Source of the DNA: Torulaspora globosa
Taxonomy: Eukaryota; Ascomycota; Saccharomycetes; Saccharomycetales; Saccharomycetaceae
Direction: 5' to 3'
DNA length: 64,000 bases
NCBI RefSeq assembly: GCF_014133895.1
Contig: NC_050729.1
Span: forward strand, 992,001 to 1,056,000
The notes below the pieces were generated by a model that was not told the origin of the DNA, made no database searches, and saw only the letters and a list, made by a program, of their open reading frames with translations. Below are positions 47,565-58,373 of this stretch, in pieces (within the stretch, counting starts at the first letter, position 1; the number at the start of each line of letters is the position of its first letter). Position numbers and translations under genes: made by a program.

Positions 47565-47997
47565 GACTAGTTCCACGTATCTATCATATATATATTCAGC
47601 AGAAAATTGTCATGTAGAAACCGAACGCTATATCAAGATGTAGGCCTCCGTTTTTTCTCTACTTTGGACGTCAAAGTCCGCTGTTCAGAAAGCTCTGGAT
47701 CTTGAATGGCATACAGAGGTCTTAGAGGCTATTAAAGGCCAATTGGTCTGTTCTGCCTTCGCCATCGCAGCGATTTTTCAGGTGAGATCGGACTGCGTGT
47801 TGTCTAGGGGACTCATAAAAAATGATTGACGTCTTGACAACAAAGTAAACTATAAAGAGACTCAAGAGACCCAGCGTATGCTTGGTATGCTATCAATTGC
47901 TTCTGATATCGTGGCCCGAAAGCTGTGCGTTCGTCATTTTGCTGTTTTTCCCATTTGCTAGACCTGCTTGATCCAAAACCGGAAGACAAACACTGCA
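47565..47997. other. Intergenic: CYB2 to TUS1
   Basis: This 433-bp gap between two plus-strand genes contains the CYB2 3' end and the TUS1 promoter. The AT-rich sequence at 47577-47600 fits a 3' processing region. No other gene is supported. Confidence 0.4.
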
Positions 47998-50900
47998 ATG
48001 TTTGATAAGAGTGAGTTTGAGAAAATGCAGCATAACCGTGGTCGAGAAAATGTGGAGTTGCCGAAACTTCCCCCATTGGATACGAGGAGCCCATTTCTAG
48101 ATTTTAGGGAATCTTTTGACCGAGACGTCTCCATTGGATGGACCCCAGTGGAAGAGCGAGTACCGAACTCCCGGCAGATCTTTAATCGAAACAGTGCTGA
48201 TCGAAACAATAAGGAATTGCCTCAGACTCCATCGCAGGGCTCTTCTGGAGACTCTGTATGGCGAACGCCATCAACAGTCTCAAATTCTTCGAGGAAACAT
48301 CTTGCAAGAAAGCCGCCACCGCCGCCAAGACCTCAAGTTGAAACTCCGTCAACGCCGTTTCATGATCACCATCCCAAGCCTTACAGGTCTCCTTTCGTTG
48401 GTGAGGAAGACGTACAGCGGGTCGTATCCAAAGAACAGAACTACCATTATAGGTCGCCCTTTGTGGGAGAGTCAGTGCTGGACATTGATGATCTCCATGT
48501 GACACGGAATCATCCAGATCGCGGAAGATCGGTCGAAACTAACCCCTTTGTCGCACCTGTTGACGAGCAGAAGTACAGGAGAGCCCTTCCACCTCTACCG
48601 ACGGCCAAAAAGATGAATGATGGTCTTGATCATCTTGATATCACAGATTTGGGCGTATTTAATATCCAGCCGCCTCCGCTTCTCGGAGCTCTACGAGATT
48701 TTAGCAACCACAGTAGGTTTTCTGACAGTATCGGGAGCTCATATTCGGATGGCAACTATGCATTCAATGGAACAAGTACAAGGCGTAATAGTTTCGGATC
48801 CTTACTAGGTGGTAAACCTTTGGACCAAGTTCCGAGCATAACTGCACCAACACAACCGTTTTCGATTGATTCGCTCGACGAAAATAAGTTGTACCAATGC
48901 TACAGCGTATATCGCCTGTCAGACATCTACGAGTGGATTTTGAAAGTTTACTTTGAGTGGTTTAATGAATACATTTTTGGTAAGATAGAGTTCTTTCAAA
49001 TGGTTCAGCTACTGTTGGAGTTTCAGATGCCCAAGAGCTTTGACCAAGATACCATTGATTCCAATGTTGATAGGATCATTGAGTCTCTGGTTGTCCAGAA
49101 AGCCGTACGATTCGAACAAGATGATCAAGCAGAGATTACTATTATTGTGGGTGGGCTCGATGTTAGTGGTATTTTCACTCAATTGCTTCCTTGCTACTCT
49201 TTCCTAGATACGGCGTATGCGCCCGCCGATATCTCGTCATGCTATTCCTTTACTTGTGTTAGTAGGCTGCCTCATGAAAGACAAGAGATCAAATTATCAG
49301 AGTTAATCAATAAGTCTGTGGGACTCTGGACAGATTATTGGAAATTAACACCGGAAGACATCTCCGAAATAAACCCGCAAGAGGTCCAGAGACAGAGCTT
49401 TATCTTTGATCTAATTATACTGGAGGAAAGGTCGTTGAATATGGCTAGTGCTGCTGTGGAAATATACGGTAAAAAATTCGTTCCAACTCTTCTTCCTGAT
49501 GATCCTGATTTTGCTAGATGTGCGTTTGATATTTTCGAACCTTTAATTAAACTGCACAAAGACTTTCTTCTAACACCAATATTGTGGAAGCTGAAGACCC
49601 GAGGAAAGTTCATCGATGGCGTAGGGAAGATATACCTAAGATGGTGCAATGAAGCCCGAGAAATATACTTGAAATATGCGGTTGACATGGCAACTGTCCA
49701 CTCAGTCATTATTTGGGAAAAGGAACATCAAACAAAATTTGCCGAGTGGCTAAAAGAGATTGACAATTCGCCTGAGATTAGTCGCTCTAAGATGTACCAC
49801 GATGTAATCTTTTTCGGAGGCTTTTTTAAATCACTCCAAAATTTGCCTATAACGCTAAACTCGATTTTAAAGAACACCCAGCCTTCATCGGAGGATTATG
49901 AATATCTGAAGCTTGTCATTGAGGCAGTGGAGAAACTTGGTGCAGATGTCGATCGAGCTCATGGACATGCCATTGATCGCCGTGCGCTAGTCAGATTTTC
50001 TAAGCAGCTTGTGTTCAGAAGTAGCGGAAGCAGTAACACGGTTGGCTATGTTAATGTCGCTCAAAGCCCAGATGAAGAGGACGTGATTGCAGGGCAAGAT
50101 AAATTAGATCTCGGACTGGCGAAACCAGAACGAAAAATTCTCATGTCTGGAATGGTTTTAAAAAAAAGAGAGCTCTGGTTGGATCCTGTCCCTATGTTCA
50201 TCGTTCTCCTGGATAACTACTTCTTGATCACGGAACCGGTTATCAAAGGCAACCAGAAGAGGTATAAACTGGCTGAAAGACCTATACCAATCGATTATTT
50301 AAGCTTGGAGGAAAGAAGAAAACTCGAAAACGCTCAAAGCTCTGGTAGCAGTTTAAGAGAATTGACTCCACGAGATAACACTTCGCTTATGTCTCCTATG
50401 AGTGGTATTAGACCGAACCTCATTAGTGCGGCAAGCTCAGTATCAAAGTCGATATACAACCCAGGGACTAACGATAAGCGATCAGACTATACTGGTATAT
50501 CGAACGCAAACCCTGAAACTGCCGAGGCCTCCTTTAAAATCAGGAATACAGCAACGAATGAATCGTTTACTTTTGTGACAATTACCTTGGAAGAATGTCA
50601 AGCATGGAAGCATGCTTTGATTGACAGTTTTGGTCGATCAAGCGTTGCTAAAAGTGGCACAGGCTTCCAGTTGCAAGTTCTGAGTACCCAGTTCGCGTAC
50701 GTGGAGAGGGATGCACCTGTAAATTTACCGGTGGCTCCTGAAGGTTCAGAAATTGACATTGCATTGAGGAACTATGAAAAACGATTTGGCATGCTTTTAA
50801 CTTCGCTTCATGCAGTGCCAACAATCCTTTTCTGCTCAGTTTCTCTGCAACTGGAAGACAAGTTATTCCTCTTCTTGGCAACTAATAAAGGTGTTCTGTT

Positions 50901-51918
50901 GAGGAACGAAGCAGATGAAGACCAAAATTTTGTGAGAATTCTCCAGACGAACGGTGTTAAAAAGATGGAGGTCAATATTAAACTTGGTCTTCTCTTTGTT
51001 CTTGACAACAAGGTCCTCTGCTATTTTTCTTTATCGAGCCTTATCGCAGCCTACTACGACAGCAAAGGAGACTCCAAGATGGATCACCTGGTTGGGGTTG
51101 TCATAAGCGACAAAGTTGATTGCTTCAAGTTTGCCAACGATTTCGGAAACTCCAGGCAACTACTCTATCAGAGAAAGAGTCGCATTTATCTTTTGACGCC
51201 AGAATACGATGGGATTACAAAACTGCTCAAGTATTTTAAACTATACAAAGAGTACAAGCTGCCCGCATTTGCATCTGGCCTGACCTCGACAGAGGTCGAT
51301 GAGATTATTGTATTCAAAAAGAGTTTTGTTGTCTGTGCTTCCAAGGCTGCTGTCTTGTACCACGATGCATTCAACGACGATGGACTCGCGCTACCCAATT
51401 TCATGAACGATGAGGCTGTATTGACTTTCCTGAAGCACTCTTATCTGACTTCCAATCCGTTCAGAACCGCAATGGAATCCTCTTCCAAAAAGAACTCCTC
51501 GAAGCAAAAAATGGCCGAATATGTAAAGAAAGATATTGCTACAAGCAAAACAAGGCCCATCGCGTGCTTTCGAATTACAGGTTCAGACGAATTCTTTATT
51601 GTTTACGATGAGGCCGTCATAAAGATTAACCGGCAGGGCCAAATAGCGGATTGGAAACTAAACATCTTAGTTCTGGATTTCTGCTGCACCGGAGCCGCAT
51701 TCTACAGTGGTTGTCTAATACTGGTTGGTGACAGTCTGGTGCAAGTTTACAAAGTTGCCGAGTCAGACGTTCCTCTGAGCAGGTTGGTTCCGATACAGAT
51801 TATCAAGGGCAAGAAAGTCAAGTTGATCAACTCTGACAAAACTGGCGAGCCTATCGTGGCTTTGAGTCATCCAAACATCGCAAATAGACAACTACTCATG
51901 GCCCTAAGGCCGCAGTAA
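47998..51918 (+). CDS. TUS1: Rho1 guanine nucleotide exchange factor Tus1
   Basis: The 1,306-residue protein corresponds to S. cerevisiae Tus1 (1,307), an exchange factor for Rho1 in cell wall integrity and cytokinesis. The N-terminal ~300 residues are Pro/Ser-rich with repeated SPF motifs (for example YRSPFVGE twice). A DEP-like region lies near 300-400, the DH catalytic domain at ~456-650 (QRQSFIFDLIILEERSL), a PH domain at ~709-877 split by a Ser-rich insert, and a citron homology (CNH) domain at ~895-1285. The frame can be opened ten codons earlier at a TTG; ATG 47998 gives the family length. Confidence 0.94.
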   Translation: MFDKSEFEKMQHNRGRENVELPKLPPLDTRSPFLDFRESFDRDVSIGWTPVEERVPNSRQIFNRNSADRNNKELPQTPSQGSSGDSVWRTPSTVSNSSRKHLARKPPPPPRPQVETPSTPFHDHHPKPYRSPFVGEEDVQRVVSKEQNYHYRSPFVGESVLDIDDLHVTRNHPDRGRSVETNPFVAPVDEQKYRRALPPLPTAKKMNDGLDHLDITDLGVFNIQPPPLLGALRDFSNHSRFSDSIGSSYSDGNYAFNGTSTRRNSFGSLLGGKPLDQVPSITAPTQPFSIDSLDENKLYQCYSVYRLSDIYEWILKVYFEWFNEYIFGKIEFFQMVQLLLEFQMPKSFDQDTIDSNVDRIIESLVVQKAVRFEQDDQAEITIIVGGLDVSGIFTQLLPCYSFLDTAYAPADISSCYSFTCVSRLPHERQEIKLSELINKSVGLWTDYWKLTPEDISEINPQEVQRQSFIFDLIILEERSLNMASAAVEIYGKKFVPTLLPDDPDFARCAFDIFEPLIKLHKDFLLTPILWKLKTRGKFIDGVGKIYLRWCNEAREIYLKYAVDMATVHSVIIWEKEHQTKFAEWLKEIDNSPEISRSKMYHDVIFFGGFFKSLQNLPITLNSILKNTQPSSEDYEYLKLVIEAVEKLGADVDRAHGHAIDRRALVRFSKQLVFRSSGSSNTVGYVNVAQSPDEEDVIAGQDKLDLGLAKPERKILMSGMVLKKRELWLDPVPMFIVLLDNYFLITEPVIKGNQKRYKLAERPIPIDYLSLEERRKLENAQSSGSSLRELTPRDNTSLMSPMSGIRPNLISAASSVSKSIYNPGTNDKRSDYTGISNANPETAEASFKIRNTATNESFTFVTITLEECQAWKHALIDSFGRSSVAKSGTGFQLQVLSTQFAYVERDAPVNLPVAPEGSEIDIALRNYEKRFGMLLTSLHAVPTILFCSVSLQLEDKLFLFLATNKGVLLRNEADEDQNFVRILQTNGVKKMEVNIKLGLLFVLDNKVLCYFSLSSLIAAYYDSKGDSKMDHLVGVVISDKVDCFKFANDFGNSRQLLYQRKSRIYLLTPEYDGITKLLKYFKLYKEYKLPAFASGLTSTEVDEIIVFKKSFVVCASKAAVLYHDAFNDDGLALPNFMNDEAVLTFLKHSYLTSNPFRTAMESSSKKNSSKQKMAEYVKKDIATSKTRPIACFRITGSDEFFIVYDEAVIKINRQGQIADWKLNILVLDFCCTGAAFYSGCLILVGDSLVQVYKVAESDVPLSRLVPIQIIKGKKVKLINSDKTGEPIVALSHPNIANRQLLMALRPQ

Positions 51919-52055
51919 CCGACTTCTATCTAATAAGTAATGATAATGAACTATTATATGCGACAGCGATTAGCGCAGCGCGCAGTACTGTTCTTCTCGA
52001 GGTCGAGGACTAAAACACAGATCTCAAGGGCTGGCGAGACTTCCCCCTATCATTT

Positions 52056-53039
52056 ATGACAAGCATTGATGCTCTAGTAAGCCTCCTGGTCCGCCCAAAT
52101 GCCGTATGTTTGCTAATTGTAGGCGTCTTCCTGCTTCTTCGGTCGTTGAAGCTGGCATCTGGCTGCGGTGCTCTGTATGCGCTGCTGCGAGTGCTCTACC
52201 GAGCCGATTTCAACTATAGATGTGGTGGTACTTCCAAATGGAGAAGCTTACATGATTACAAGGTTTGTAAGGTCGTAATTACTGGCGGAAGCAGCGGTCT
52301 GGGCCGGTCTCTGGTGGAAGAGATTCTGAGAGCATTTCCCGAAGCAATCATCTTCAATGTTGACATTAAAGCATCTCCTCATCCCAATGATAGACTGATA
52401 GACTTTAAATGCGATTTGAGGAGTACGGAAATGTTGGAGCAAACGTTGAAGCTCATCAAGCAGAGCGGCGGGAATGATATTCGTCTTATCGTCAACAACG
52501 CAGGCATACGATCGCGCTACGAGGGCCTGAAGAATGTCAGGGGCCAAGATCTTCAGGATGTATTTGCAGTCAACTCCAGGGCACCGTTGAGGGTCATTCA
52601 GGAGCTCACGCCAGAAGAGGGCGGCGAGGAACAGTGCTTCATAGTGAATGTGTCCAGCTCTCTGGGAATCCTCTCTGCGGCCAAAGCTGGAGCGTATGCT
52701 GCGAGCAAAGCAGCACTCATTGCGTTCCATAAGTCGTACGCTTTTGAGCTGGAGAGCAAGCACGTCTCGAATATCAGGACATTGCTGGTCGTCCCGGGAC
52801 AGCTGGACACTGACATGTTCAGCGGATTCGACCCGCCACGCCAGTTCTTTGCCCCAGTACTGAACAAAGAAACACTAGCCGCAAAGATCCTGCAACATGT
52901 TGAAAATGGCATCAGAGGCGACCTGACATCCCCATTGTACGCTAAGTTTGCGTACCTGCTCATGGCAATGCCCTACAGCGTGCAGGCCGTTGCCCGCAGG
53001 CTCTCCAGGATGGACGAATGTCTCCCCGACGACGATTGA
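52056..53039 (+). CDS. TDA5: Short-chain dehydrogenase/reductase Tda5
   Basis: The 327-residue protein matches S. cerevisiae Tda5 (YLR426W, 326). A membrane anchor is at about residues 10-30. The Rossmann cofactor motif TGGSSGLG is at 76-83, NNAG at 147-150, the catalytic Ser in NVSSS near 200 and the YxxxK pair Tyr214/Lys218. All catalytic residues are present. The substrate is unknown; a lipid-type carbonyl is plausible from the anchor. The gene follows TUS1 as in S. cerevisiae. Confidence 0.92.
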   Translation: MTSIDALVSLLVRPNAVCLLIVGVFLLLRSLKLASGCGALYALLRVLYRADFNYRCGGTSKWRSLHDYKVCKVVITGGSSGLGRSLVEEILRAFPEAIIFNVDIKASPHPNDRLIDFKCDLRSTEMLEQTLKLIKQSGGNDIRLIVNNAGIRSRYEGLKNVRGQDLQDVFAVNSRAPLRVIQELTPEEGGEEQCFIVNVSSSLGILSAAKAGAYAASKAALIAFHKSYAFELESKHVSNIRTLLVVPGQLDTDMFSGFDPPRQFFAPVLNKETLAAKILQHVENGIRGDLTSPLYAKFAYLLMAMPYSVQAVARRLSRMDECLPDDD

Positions 53040-53070
53040 CGCTACTACCTAACGCTATACACAAAACTCG

Positions 53071-53583
53071 CTACTGCAGTTTCTTGCGCCCGAGCGTCTC
53101 CAGCTGCTCCTTCAGCCAACCGAAGAGCAAGTCTGTCTGCAGGTATCCGGCCTCGCTGAACACCTTGTTGGCAGCCAGCCGTGTCTCCAGCTCGGCTCCT
53201 CCCTCTTTGACGAATTGCACTAAATAAACCGGCTCGTTGTTGGCGAACCGTGTCTTAACCGTGATCTTCTCCCCGTCGGGCTTCGTTCCCTCGTAGGTGA
53301 CTCCCTTCTCGACGTATCTGGTGAAGTACCAGAACGCCAGCGACAGGACCGCATACGCAGCCAGCAGCAGTTGCTGATAACCCAAAACTTCGCTAAACTG
53401 AAATTTCTTGTCCAGAAGAAAACTCACCGCTGCCACCGCCGCAATCGAGTACCCAACAGCCAGCTTAGTGTCAATCAGCCTAAACGATCGCTTGTATTGC
53501 AGTCTGGCGAACGTCCCAGGCAACGCTTCATCGAGAGTCTGCTGCAGTTCCGGGATAGAATACACGTTGATAGCTTTGCTCAT
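53071..53583 (-). CDS. SPC2: Signal peptidase complex subunit Spc2
   Basis: The 170-residue protein resembles S. cerevisiae Spc2 (178), a non-catalytic ER subunit that supports signal peptidase activity and couples it to the Sec61 channel. The N-terminal KAINVYSIPELQQTLDEALP block is conserved. Two hydrophobic segments at ~43-62 and ~72-90 form a membrane hairpin, followed by a cytosolic beta-rich tail. The open frame extends 26 codons further; ATG 53583 matches the family start. It is convergent with TDA5, with only 31 bp between the stops. Confidence 0.93.
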   Translation of the reverse strand: MSKAINVYSIPELQQTLDEALPGTFARLQYKRSFRLIDTKLAVGYSIAAVAAVSFLLDKKFQFSEVLGYQQLLLAAYAVLSLAFWYFTRYVEKGVTYEGTKPDGEKITVKTRFANNEPVYLVQFVKEGGAELETRLAANKVFSEAGYLQTDLLFGWLKEQLETLGRKKLQ

Positions 53584-53990
53584 GCTGCCAAACCCACTCA
53601 ATTGACACTCAATTGACACTCTGCGACTCTTCAACCTGAGTTGTGCAAAGTACCCAACCATTGCAACTTCATAGCAGCTATATACCTCGTACCACGCGAG
53701 ATGGTGGTGCTAGTTAAGCCCATTGAGCGTCTCTGAGCCCTCAATGGCTCCTGTTAGCCCATTGCTGGCCTCTGGCCAGTTGGTGGAGCCCGGTCTTGTA
53801 GCGATTGAGCGCTGGGTTGGCGTGTTTCGTTGCGAAGTTCGCCAGACGGACCTGTTCGTAAACGTGGTTAACTACTAAAGACTCTTCTATAAAGGCATCT
53901 TGCAGGAAAACGAGCCAAAGCCAGCAGTCCAGGTGGAGATCTGGATCTTCTGGGACTGGGAATCCGGAGTTGGCAGAGTGAGTGTTGCTT

Positions 53991-55865
53991 ATGGCAGAGG
54001 AGATGGCTGACAAGGACGTGCTGGAGGTGAACAAGACGAGCAAGGTTGGTGGAAGAGGTGACGAGAGAAGGGCTGGTAGGGGTCGTGGAAGGCCCGGCAG
54101 GAGCCAGGGAGGCGGTCAGAAGCAGGCCAGGAAAACGGGTCAAAGGGCTCGCAGTGGTAATAAGCGAGATGGGGGAAACGGCGGAGAGTGGGATCTGGAC
54201 GTCTCTCTGCAGGAGGAACTGATGAGCGGAGGCGTGAGAGTGCGGGGACGGAGGGCGCAGGTGTCGATTAACCATCTTTTGCAGTTCCAGCTGCCAGAGA
54301 TCGAGAGACAGCACGGGACGGGTCGCAAGAGCGGCAGGCGGAAGAATGATGGCGCAACGCAGGTCCACCTTCACGGAGATTCGTTTATCAATGCGAACTA
54401 CCGTCTGCTTGTGGACGATAGCTGCGAGTACAGAGATCAGGGTGCGGATCCGAACGTTCCGGTGCCGCAAGAGAAGATCGTGCGGGTGATTGTCCCCCGG
54501 GGCCAGAACTGTCCTATTTGCTTGGCCGAGGAGCCGGTGGCGCCGCAGATGGTCGCTTGTGGACATATCTTCTGTCTGAGCTGTCTCATTAACTTCTTCT
54601 CTGTGGAGGAAAGCCAGGACAGGTCGAGTTACGCTCCGAAAAAGAGACTGAGAGAGTGTCCTCTGTGTGGCAGCATAGTTCGTTCCAGCAAGGTGAAGCC
54701 CGTGCTTGTGGAAGAGATCAGAGCGGATGAAATACCGGAGGCCGGCACGGAAACGTCGTTGAAGTTAATGTGCAAACCGCACGGATCGATCTTGCCGCTG
54801 CCGGTTGAGCTCGGCATTGATCCTCTGGCCGTTGGAAACGTGCCATCGCTGGATGTCCCGCAGGTGGCTGACTACGCTCATACTATAAAATGCAGTTCTT
54901 CGAAGGCGATCGATCTTTTCCAGAAGGACATCGACGGTATCAAAACCCAGTATGAGATTGACAGGATTCTGTACAACGACGATGGCAAATACTACAAGAT
55001 GGCCTGGGAAGAGCTCGGCGAGAGGATAGCCAAGATTTCAGGTCAGCAAAACGACGACAGGCCTGAAGACATCGAGAAGGCAATGGAGTTGCTCGATTTG
55101 GGTGTCGACTTGAAAGCGAAGTATCAAGACTCCAATGCATTTTTCTTCTACCAAACGTCGTTCCACTCGTCCACAAGATTTTTCCTGTCCCCACTAGATG
55201 TGAAGATCCTGCTGAGTGCATTTCGCCACTATTCAGGTTTCCCAGAAACTCTACAGATTACCGTGGAGAACGTCAATTACGCTTCCGTGCTGACTCCTGA
55301 GATGATCAGCCGTTATAAGTATTTCGGGCATCTTCCCTTTGGGACCGAAATAGCGTTCATCGAGGTGGACTGGCGCGAGAATCCCATCTTACCAAAGGAA
55401 GTTTATCAGCAGTTCAACAGCGAATTGAAACAGCGCCGTAGGAAGCTAACCATGAAGAAGCAGAAAGAGGATAAGCTGAAGTTGAACTACCAGAAGAGGC
55501 TCGAAAGAGAGCACGCTGAGTTCTACAGACGAGAAAATGGCGAACCCTTATCGTCCCAGGAGGCCCACGCCCTTACTGCTCTCGCCAACGACTATCTTTT
55601 GGATTCCCTTTCTTCTCCAAGCCATGGCAAATCTCCTGAAAGAACCCTAGGTCATTCCCACAAGGAAAGAACAATATGGGGGACCTCCATACCGGTGGCT
55701 CCGGACGAGAAATCGTCGAAGGAGAACCAAGAGTTCGAAGCCATGCTTCTTCAAAGGATGCAGCAAGAGGATAAGCAGGATGAAGCTCCTAGCACTAATG
55801 GCAAGAAAAGTAACAAAAAGAAGGGCAAAGTGATGCTCTTCAGCAACACTCACAGAAATCTATAA
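53991..55865 (+). CDS. MAG2: RING-finger protein Mag2
   Basis: The 624-residue protein corresponds to S. cerevisiae Mag2 (YLR427W, 670), a RING E3 ligase linked to ubiquitination of stalled or non-functional 40S subunits and related to mammalian RNF10. A basic Gly/Arg-rich N-terminus (GRGRGRPGRSQGG) is followed by a RING finger at ~170-230 with CPICLAEE, CGHIFCLSC and CPLCGS. The C-terminal half contains a conserved region (YFGHLPFGTEIAFIEVDW) and a Lys/Glu-rich coiled coil. A GTG lies three codons upstream; ATG 53991 is chosen, though the ATG at 54003 is also possible. Confidence 0.92.
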   Translation: MAEEMADKDVLEVNKTSKVGGRGDERRAGRGRGRPGRSQGGGQKQARKTGQRARSGNKRDGGNGGEWDLDVSLQEELMSGGVRVRGRRAQVSINHLLQFQLPEIERQHGTGRKSGRRKNDGATQVHLHGDSFINANYRLLVDDSCEYRDQGADPNVPVPQEKIVRVIVPRGQNCPICLAEEPVAPQMVACGHIFCLSCLINFFSVEESQDRSSYAPKKRLRECPLCGSIVRSSKVKPVLVEEIRADEIPEAGTETSLKLMCKPHGSILPLPVELGIDPLAVGNVPSLDVPQVADYAHTIKCSSSKAIDLFQKDIDGIKTQYEIDRILYNDDGKYYKMAWEELGERIAKISGQQNDDRPEDIEKAMELLDLGVDLKAKYQDSNAFFFYQTSFHSSTRFFLSPLDVKILLSAFRHYSGFPETLQITVENVNYASVLTPEMISRYKYFGHLPFGTEIAFIEVDWRENPILPKEVYQQFNSELKQRRRKLTMKKQKEDKLKLNYQKRLEREHAEFYRRENGEPLSSQEAHALTALANDYLLDSLSSPSHGKSPERTLGHSHKERTIWGTSIPVAPDEKSSKENQEFEAMLLQRMQQEDKQDEAPSTNGKKSNKKKGKVMLFSNTHRNL

Positions 55866-56102
55866 CATAAAAATTTCAAGTTTGTACAATAGAGACGAAA
55901 CCATGGCGGAGAGCCTCAGAAGCAAGATGGCCACCAATTGATCCTCCTCTTGGTGCTTAGCACCAATCATGGCTTATATTGACTGTAATTTTCCTCTAAG
56001 TTAAAGGAGATCGCGTCGAAAAATACCAGCTGTTGATTGTTGATATTTCACTTATCAAGATCAATCTCGAGAAGAAGTCCTCCTTAGAGGTCAATTGCTG
56101 TC

Positions 56103-57977
56103 ATGAGTGGAAAGTTCGTACGTGCCTCCAAGTATAGACATGTATTCGGTCAACCGGCGAAGAAAGAACTGCAATACGAAAACATCAAGGTCACAAACAA
56201 CGCCTGGGACTCGAATATAATAAAGAGTAATGGCAAATTTATCTCTGTCACCTGGAATGCTTCCGGTGGCGGTGCCTTTGCTGTAATTCCCGTGGAAGAG
56301 GTTGGCAAGTGTCCTGATCAAGTCCCTCTCTTCAGAGGACATTCTGCGCAGGTGCTTGACACGGACTTTGATCCATTTAACGATCACAGATTAGCGTCTG
56401 GATCGGATGATTCAAAGATTGGCATCTGGGAGATACCGGAGAACTACTCGTTTCACAATTATCTCGACGAGAACGGAGAAGTCTTGGATATCGAACCTAT
56501 CAAGAAGCTCTCCGGTCATACGAGAAAGGTAGGACACGTTCTCTTCCATCCTGTGGCCCAGAACGTGTTGGCATCATCGTCGTTGGACTACACGGTGAAA
56601 TTGTGGAACGTGGAGACTGGAGAGAACCTGATTACGCTGAAACATCCAGATATGGTGACATCGATGTCTTTCTCTTACGATGGTAATCATCTGGCAACTG
56701 TCGCCCGCGATAGGAAGCTCAGAGTTTGGGATATAAGAAAGGAAGAAGTCATTAGCGAGGGACAGGCACACGCGGGAGCCAAGAATCAGAGAGTTGTCTG
56801 GTTGGGCAACAGTGATAGACTAGCCACTACCGGTTTCTCGAAACTAAGCGATCGTCAAATCGGTATATGGGACGCCTTTAACTTGGAAAAGGGAGATCTC
56901 GGCGGGTTTTACACCGTGGATCAATCTTCCGGAATATTGATGCCATTTTACGATGACGGTAACAAGATTCTTTATCTCGCTGGTAAAGGCGACGGTAACA
57001 TTCGTTACTATGAGTTTCAAAATGACGAACTGTTTGAGCTTTCGGAGTATCAATCGACCGATCCTCAGAGAGGCTTCGCGGTCGCACCAAAGCGCATGGT
57101 CAACGTGAGGGAGAACGAGGTTCTCAGATGCTTCAAGACCGTGGTTGACCACTGCATCGAGCCGCTGTCCTTTTATGTCCCCAGAAGGTCCGAGGAATTT
57201 CAGGACGATATATATCCAGATGCTCCGTCCGGTAAACCAGCTTTAACAGCGGAAGAATGGTTCTCTGGGAAAAGCGTGGAAGGCCCGATTCTAATTTCAA
57301 TGAGAAATGTCTACGATGGATCTGAACTGACGTTCCACGCGTCTAAGAAAGCCATCAAAAAGGAATCGAGCGTCAAGTCTCCCAGTCCCTCTCCTAGTCC
57401 CGCCGCTGAACAGGCGAAAAAAGACATTAAGAAGAACGAGCCTACGGAAGCGGAAAGTCCAGCCCCCGTTTCCAAAAGCGTTTCCCCCAGACCACCACCC
57501 GTCAAGGAGACTTTCAGACACGACGAGTCCGTCGACAGGCTTCTGCAAAGGGCCACTGAATTCGACAAGGCCAACGATGCGGAAGATCCATCGAGAGACA
57601 CCTCTGGCTGGGATGAAGAGGACGAGAAGCCAGCACCAGTCGACCTCCCAGCCGCAAGGAACGAGATTCCAACCAAAGAACGCTCGGAACCGCCAGCTAA
57701 GCCCTCTCAGACAGCTGAAGAAAAACCAGCGCCTGTCGAACCAGTTTCACAAGCGACCCCCGCTTCCTCAAAACCCGAGGATGCACCCAAGCCTGACACG
57801 ACACAACTAAACGGTGCAGCCAAGTCCCTGGGTTTAAAGCAGTCGGTCGAGAAACTGTCTAGTCTTGTTATCGCGCTTGAAGCTGTTGTCGAGAAATTGG
57901 CGGCGTCTAATCTCGAAAAAGACGAACGGTTACGGAAGCTAGAGCTCAAGATCGAAGAGCTAGTGAGCATGAAGTGA
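56103..57977 (+). CDS. CRN1: Coronin (Crn1)
   Basis: The 624-residue protein is yeast coronin (S. cerevisiae 651), which binds F-actin and regulates the Arp2/3 complex. The first ~400 residues form the seven-bladed WD propeller and coronin extension (MSGKFVRASKYRHVFGQ, SGSDDSKIGIWEIP, SSLDYTVKLW, LRVWDIRKEEV). A long Pro/Ser/Glu-rich linker (~420-575) includes a WDEEDE acidic patch that fits the Arp2/3-binding CA-like element. The last ~40 residues are a coiled coil (LEAVVEKLAASNLEKDERLRK begins it) for oligomerisation. It lies between MAG2 and SEN1 as in S. cerevisiae. Confidence 0.96.
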   Translation: MSGKFVRASKYRHVFGQPAKKELQYENIKVTNNAWDSNIIKSNGKFISVTWNASGGGAFAVIPVEEVGKCPDQVPLFRGHSAQVLDTDFDPFNDHRLASGSDDSKIGIWEIPENYSFHNYLDENGEVLDIEPIKKLSGHTRKVGHVLFHPVAQNVLASSSLDYTVKLWNVETGENLITLKHPDMVTSMSFSYDGNHLATVARDRKLRVWDIRKEEVISEGQAHAGAKNQRVVWLGNSDRLATTGFSKLSDRQIGIWDAFNLEKGDLGGFYTVDQSSGILMPFYDDGNKILYLAGKGDGNIRYYEFQNDELFELSEYQSTDPQRGFAVAPKRMVNVRENEVLRCFKTVVDHCIEPLSFYVPRRSEEFQDDIYPDAPSGKPALTAEEWFSGKSVEGPILISMRNVYDGSELTFHASKKAIKKESSVKSPSPSPSPAAEQAKKDIKKNEPTEAESPAPVSKSVSPRPPPVKETFRHDESVDRLLQRATEFDKANDAEDPSRDTSGWDEEDEKPAPVDLPAARNEIPTKERSEPPAKPSQTAEEKPAPVEPVSQATPASSKPEDAPKPDTTQLNGAAKSLGLKQSVEKLSSLVIALEAVVEKLAASNLEKDERLRKLELKIEELVSMK

Positions 57978-58373
57978 GAGCAGCCCAGTAGAGCTGGATA
58001 AGTGACTTTATAGGAATCTCTTCGCCATCAGAATGATTTCAGCGTATAGTTCAACAGTTCACGTGACACTAGTGAAAAAACGCACTATAGACAGCAGAAG
58101 ATCGAGGCGATGAGTTGTATAACTTCTTGATAGTATTGAGTGTTGCCATCTTTAGAGGAACTTGTTGGTTGGATAGTGGCGTCCATCATCATAAGAAGCA
58201 TCAGGTGTTGAATATTTTTGAGTGACACCCTCTCGTATTGCGCCATCACTGCTTCCGTAAAGAAATTTCGATCTAAGGAAGCAAAGGAGCATTGTAAGGC
58301 TTTGAGAGGGGTTAGGCTCGGGTTGAAGACAGTTCTTTCGTTGTATTTGTACTTGACATTATATACACGCTAG
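57978..58373. other. Intergenic: CRN1 to SEN1
   Basis: This 396-bp gap contains the SEN1 promoter. A palindromic TCACGTGA (Cbf1/E-box core) is at 58059-58066, about 310 bp upstream of SEN1. No RNA gene was recognised. Confidence 0.4.
58059..58066. promoter_or_regulatory. TCACGTGA palindrome (Cbf1-type site) upstream of SEN1
   Basis: The CACGTG core with flanking T and A fits the Cbf1/bHLH consensus. It is isolated and could act at the SEN1 promoter. It is not part of a centromere because no AT-rich element II or CCG-containing element III follows. Confidence 0.4.

Noticed and set aside
58059..58066. Possible centromere element I (GTCACGTG on the minus strand)
   Set aside because: No AT-rich element II of about 80-160 bp and no element III with a central CCG follows on either side. 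A simple Cbf1 site is enough to explain it.
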